This document shows, one piece after another, positions 62,287 through 64,000 of a stretch of DNA of 64,000 nucleotides. The stretch covers positions 759,289 to 823,288 of the forward strand of contig NZ_FNWE01000002.1 of the NCBI RefSeq assembly GCF_900104645.1. The letters run 5' to 3'. Source of the DNA: Alterileibacterium massiliense. Lineage in GTDB: Bacteria > Bacillota > Clostridia > Peptostreptococcales > Anaerovoracaceae. Every line of letters starts with the position of its first letter. Positions within the stretch are counted from its first letter, which is position 1. The position numbers were made by a program, and so were the translations under genes. The notes under the pieces are model-generated. The model worked only from the letters and a program-made list of their open reading frames with translations, did no database searches and had not been told where the DNA came from.

Positions 62287-64000
62287 ATGATTGATTTTAA
62301 AGAAGAAATAGCAAAGCAAATTTCAGAAAAATGCGAGGGGCTTCAAAGGGAAGAAGTTAAAAGGGCGATTGAAATACCAACAGATTCAAAGATGGGCGAT
62401 TATGCTTTCCCTTGTTTTAAGCTTGCAAAGGTTTTTAGAAAATCTCCACAGCTTATAGCAGAGGATATTGCAGAAAAACTATCAGATGATGATATATTTA
62501 GCAAGGTAGAGCAGGTTAATGCCTATGTAAATATGTTTATAAATTTTGAACGAATTGCAGAAGAAACAATAGGCTCGGTTATAAAATCCGGTGATAAATA
62601 TGGAGAATCCAATATAGGGAACAATAAAACAATTATCGTTGAGTTTTCATCACCCAATATTGCAAAGCCATTTCACATAGGACATATAAGAAGCACAGTT
62701 ATAGGTAATTCCATATATAAATTATATGAAAAAATAGGTTATAAGGTGGTTAGGATTAATCACCTAGGCGATTATGGAACACAATTTGGTAAGCTTATTG
62801 TTGCATATAGAAGGTGGGGCAGTGAAGATGAGCTTATAAAAGAGCCGATAAAATCTCTCCTTGGTTGGTATACGAAATTCCATGAAGAAGCTGAAAAAAA
62901 TCCAGAATTAAATGATGAAGCTAGAAAAGCTTTTGCAAATCTTGAACATGGTTCTCTAGAAGAAAAAAGGCTCTGGGAAATATTTAGAAAGTATAGCCTT
63001 GAAGAATTTGAAAGAGTTTACAAGCTTTTAGGTATAAAATTTGATTCATATGCAGGAGAAAGTTTTTATACTGATAAGATGCCTCAAATTATTGAGGAGT
63101 TAAAGGATAAGGGGCTTCTTATAAAATCACAGGGTGCAGAGATAGTAGACCTAGAAGAATATGATTTGGGTGCCTGCATGATTGAGAAATCAGATGGAAC
63201 AAGCTTATATGCTACAAGGGATATTGCTGCAGCGATATATAGGAAAAATCATTATGATTTTGATAAATGTATTTATGTGGTTGCCTCACAGCAGAATCTG
63301 CACTTTAAGCAGTGGAAGAAAGTTCTTGAACTTATGGGATATGAATGGCAAAAAGACTGCATTCATGTACCTTTTGGACTTGTAATGCTTGAAGATGGAG
63401 CTATGTCAACAAGAGAGGGCCGTGTAGTATTCCTTGAAGATGTTTTAAATCAAGCTATAAGTAAGACAAAAGAAATAATTGATGAGAAAAATCCGGATGC
63501 TCCAAATGTAGAAGAAATTTCAAAGCAGGTTGGAGTTGGAGCTGTTGTATTTAATGAATTATCAAATAATAGAATTAAGGATTATACTTTCTCTTGGGAT
63601 CATGTTCTAAATTTTGAGGGAGAAACAGGTCCATATGTTCAATATACTTATGCAAGAGCATCAAGCGTAATTAGAAATGCTAGTGAAGATGACATGGATA
63701 AGGTGAAAAATTGCAATATTGAATGTAAATATATAAATTCAGATTCTGCAAAAAATCTTATTAAGTTGATATATAGGATTCCTGAGGTTATAATTGATTC
63801 GGCATATAAAGATGAACCATCTATATTAACAAGACATACAATAGATGTTGCACAAGCATTTAACAAATTTTATCACGATGAACACATACTTGTAGATGAT
63901 GAGTATGAGAGGTGTGCAAAACTGGCATTGGTAGAAACTTCAAGGATTGCAATAGCAAATTGCCTTAAATTAATCGGTATTGAAGCACCAGAAAGAATGT
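62287..64000 (+). CDS. argS: Arginyl-tRNA synthetase, partial (runs off the right edge)
   Basis: The frame is open from ATG 62287 to the window end, 571 codons and nearly the full enzyme. It has the N-terminal Add1 domain, the HIGH motif FHIGHIRST, the INHLGDYGTQFG segment and the MSTREGRVVFLED loop that stands for KMSK in many ArgRS. The anticodon-binding domain (from about residue 470) is cut by the window edge. It charges tRNA-Arg. GGAG lies about 12 bases before the ATG. Confidence 0.95.
   Translation, partial: MIDFKEEIAKQISEKCEGLQREEVKRAIEIPTDSKMGDYAFPCFKLAKVFRKSPQLIAEDIAEKLSDDDIFSKVEQVNAYVNMFINFERIAEETIGSVIKSGDKYGESNIGNNKTIIVEFSSPNIAKPFHIGHIRSTVIGNSIYKLYEKIGYKVVRINHLGDYGTQFGKLIVAYRRWGSEDELIKEPIKSLLGWYTKFHEEAEKNPELNDEARKAFANLEHGSLEEKRLWEIFRKYSLEEFERVYKLLGIKFDSYAGESFYTDKMPQIIEELKDKGLLIKSQGAEIVDLEEYDLGACMIEKSDGTSLYATRDIAAAIYRKNHYDFDKCIYVVASQQNLHFKQWKKVLELMGYEWQKDCIHVPFGLVMLEDGAMSTREGRVVFLEDVLNQAISKTKEIIDEKNPDAPNVEEISKQVGVGAVVFNELSNNRIKDYTFSWDHVLNFEGETGPYVQYTYARASSVIRNASEDDMDKVKNCNIECKYINSDSAKNLIKLIYRIPEVIIDSAYKDEPSILTRHTIDVAQAFNKFYHDEHILVDDEYERCAKLALVETSRIAIANCLKLIGIEAPERM

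Overview
The window is low-GC Gram-positive DNA, most likely from an anaerobic clostridial Bacillota. The evidence is the strong Shine-Dalgarno sites, a cell-wall/division (dcw) cluster with a PASTA-tailed class B PBP, mutS2-zapA, a DUF523 gene and a luxS-pfs pair. I cannot fix the genus from sequence alone.

Region 1 (about 1-21.5 kb) is the right part of an integrative/mobilizable element. It holds a minus-strand MobC-relaxase pair with a candidate oriT, an IS110-family insertion whose 5' leader folds like a bridge RNA, and a large co-oriented cargo operon. The operon runs from a TetR gene with a striking perfect operator, through ECF S-T-A, a pair of half-ABC transporters, an ATC-hydrolase-like enzyme, a methyltransferase, a second ECF S-T-A and a MATE pump, to a class C beta-lactamase-fold protein. 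The element ends with a sigma-like factor, a leader peptide, a small protein and a large serine recombinase.

Region 2 (about 21.6-33.6 kb) is an AT-rich accessory/defence island. Its centrepiece is an XRE regulator, an EcoRI-type adenine methyltransferase and a DUF262-HNH nuclease. The methyltransferase carries an in-frame (ACAG)13 tract followed by tandem C-terminal modules. Reading all three frames by hand shows that each repeat-number class ends on a different complete module: 14 units on module 1, 13 on module 2 (the present state) and 12 on module 3. Only the third frame ends at the ATGA overlap with the nuclease. This looks like a three-way phase-variable tail switch, and it is the most interesting item here. 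The rest of the island holds an AlbA_2 protein, a GIY-YIG protein and several genes broken by single-base changes (dinD, a DUF4268 gene, an HD gene, a membrane protein). It also has a papain-like toxin-tail fragment with small downstream genes and a tiny hydrophobic peptide gene with its own terminator.

Region 3 (about 34-64 kb) is chromosomal. It contains membrane proteins, a radical SAM protein, a Nudix hydrolase, YitT and FocA-type proteins, an NAD(P)H oxidoreductase and SerA with a terminator-bearing leader. It continues with MoxR-VWA, LuxS-MTAN, an acyl-ACP thioesterase, then mraZ-rsmH-ftsL-pbp-murF-mraY-murD-ftsW-murG-ftsQ-ftsZ, an SpoU methyltransferase, zapA, mutS2, DUF523 and most of argS. 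No rRNA, tRNA or CRISPR was seen.
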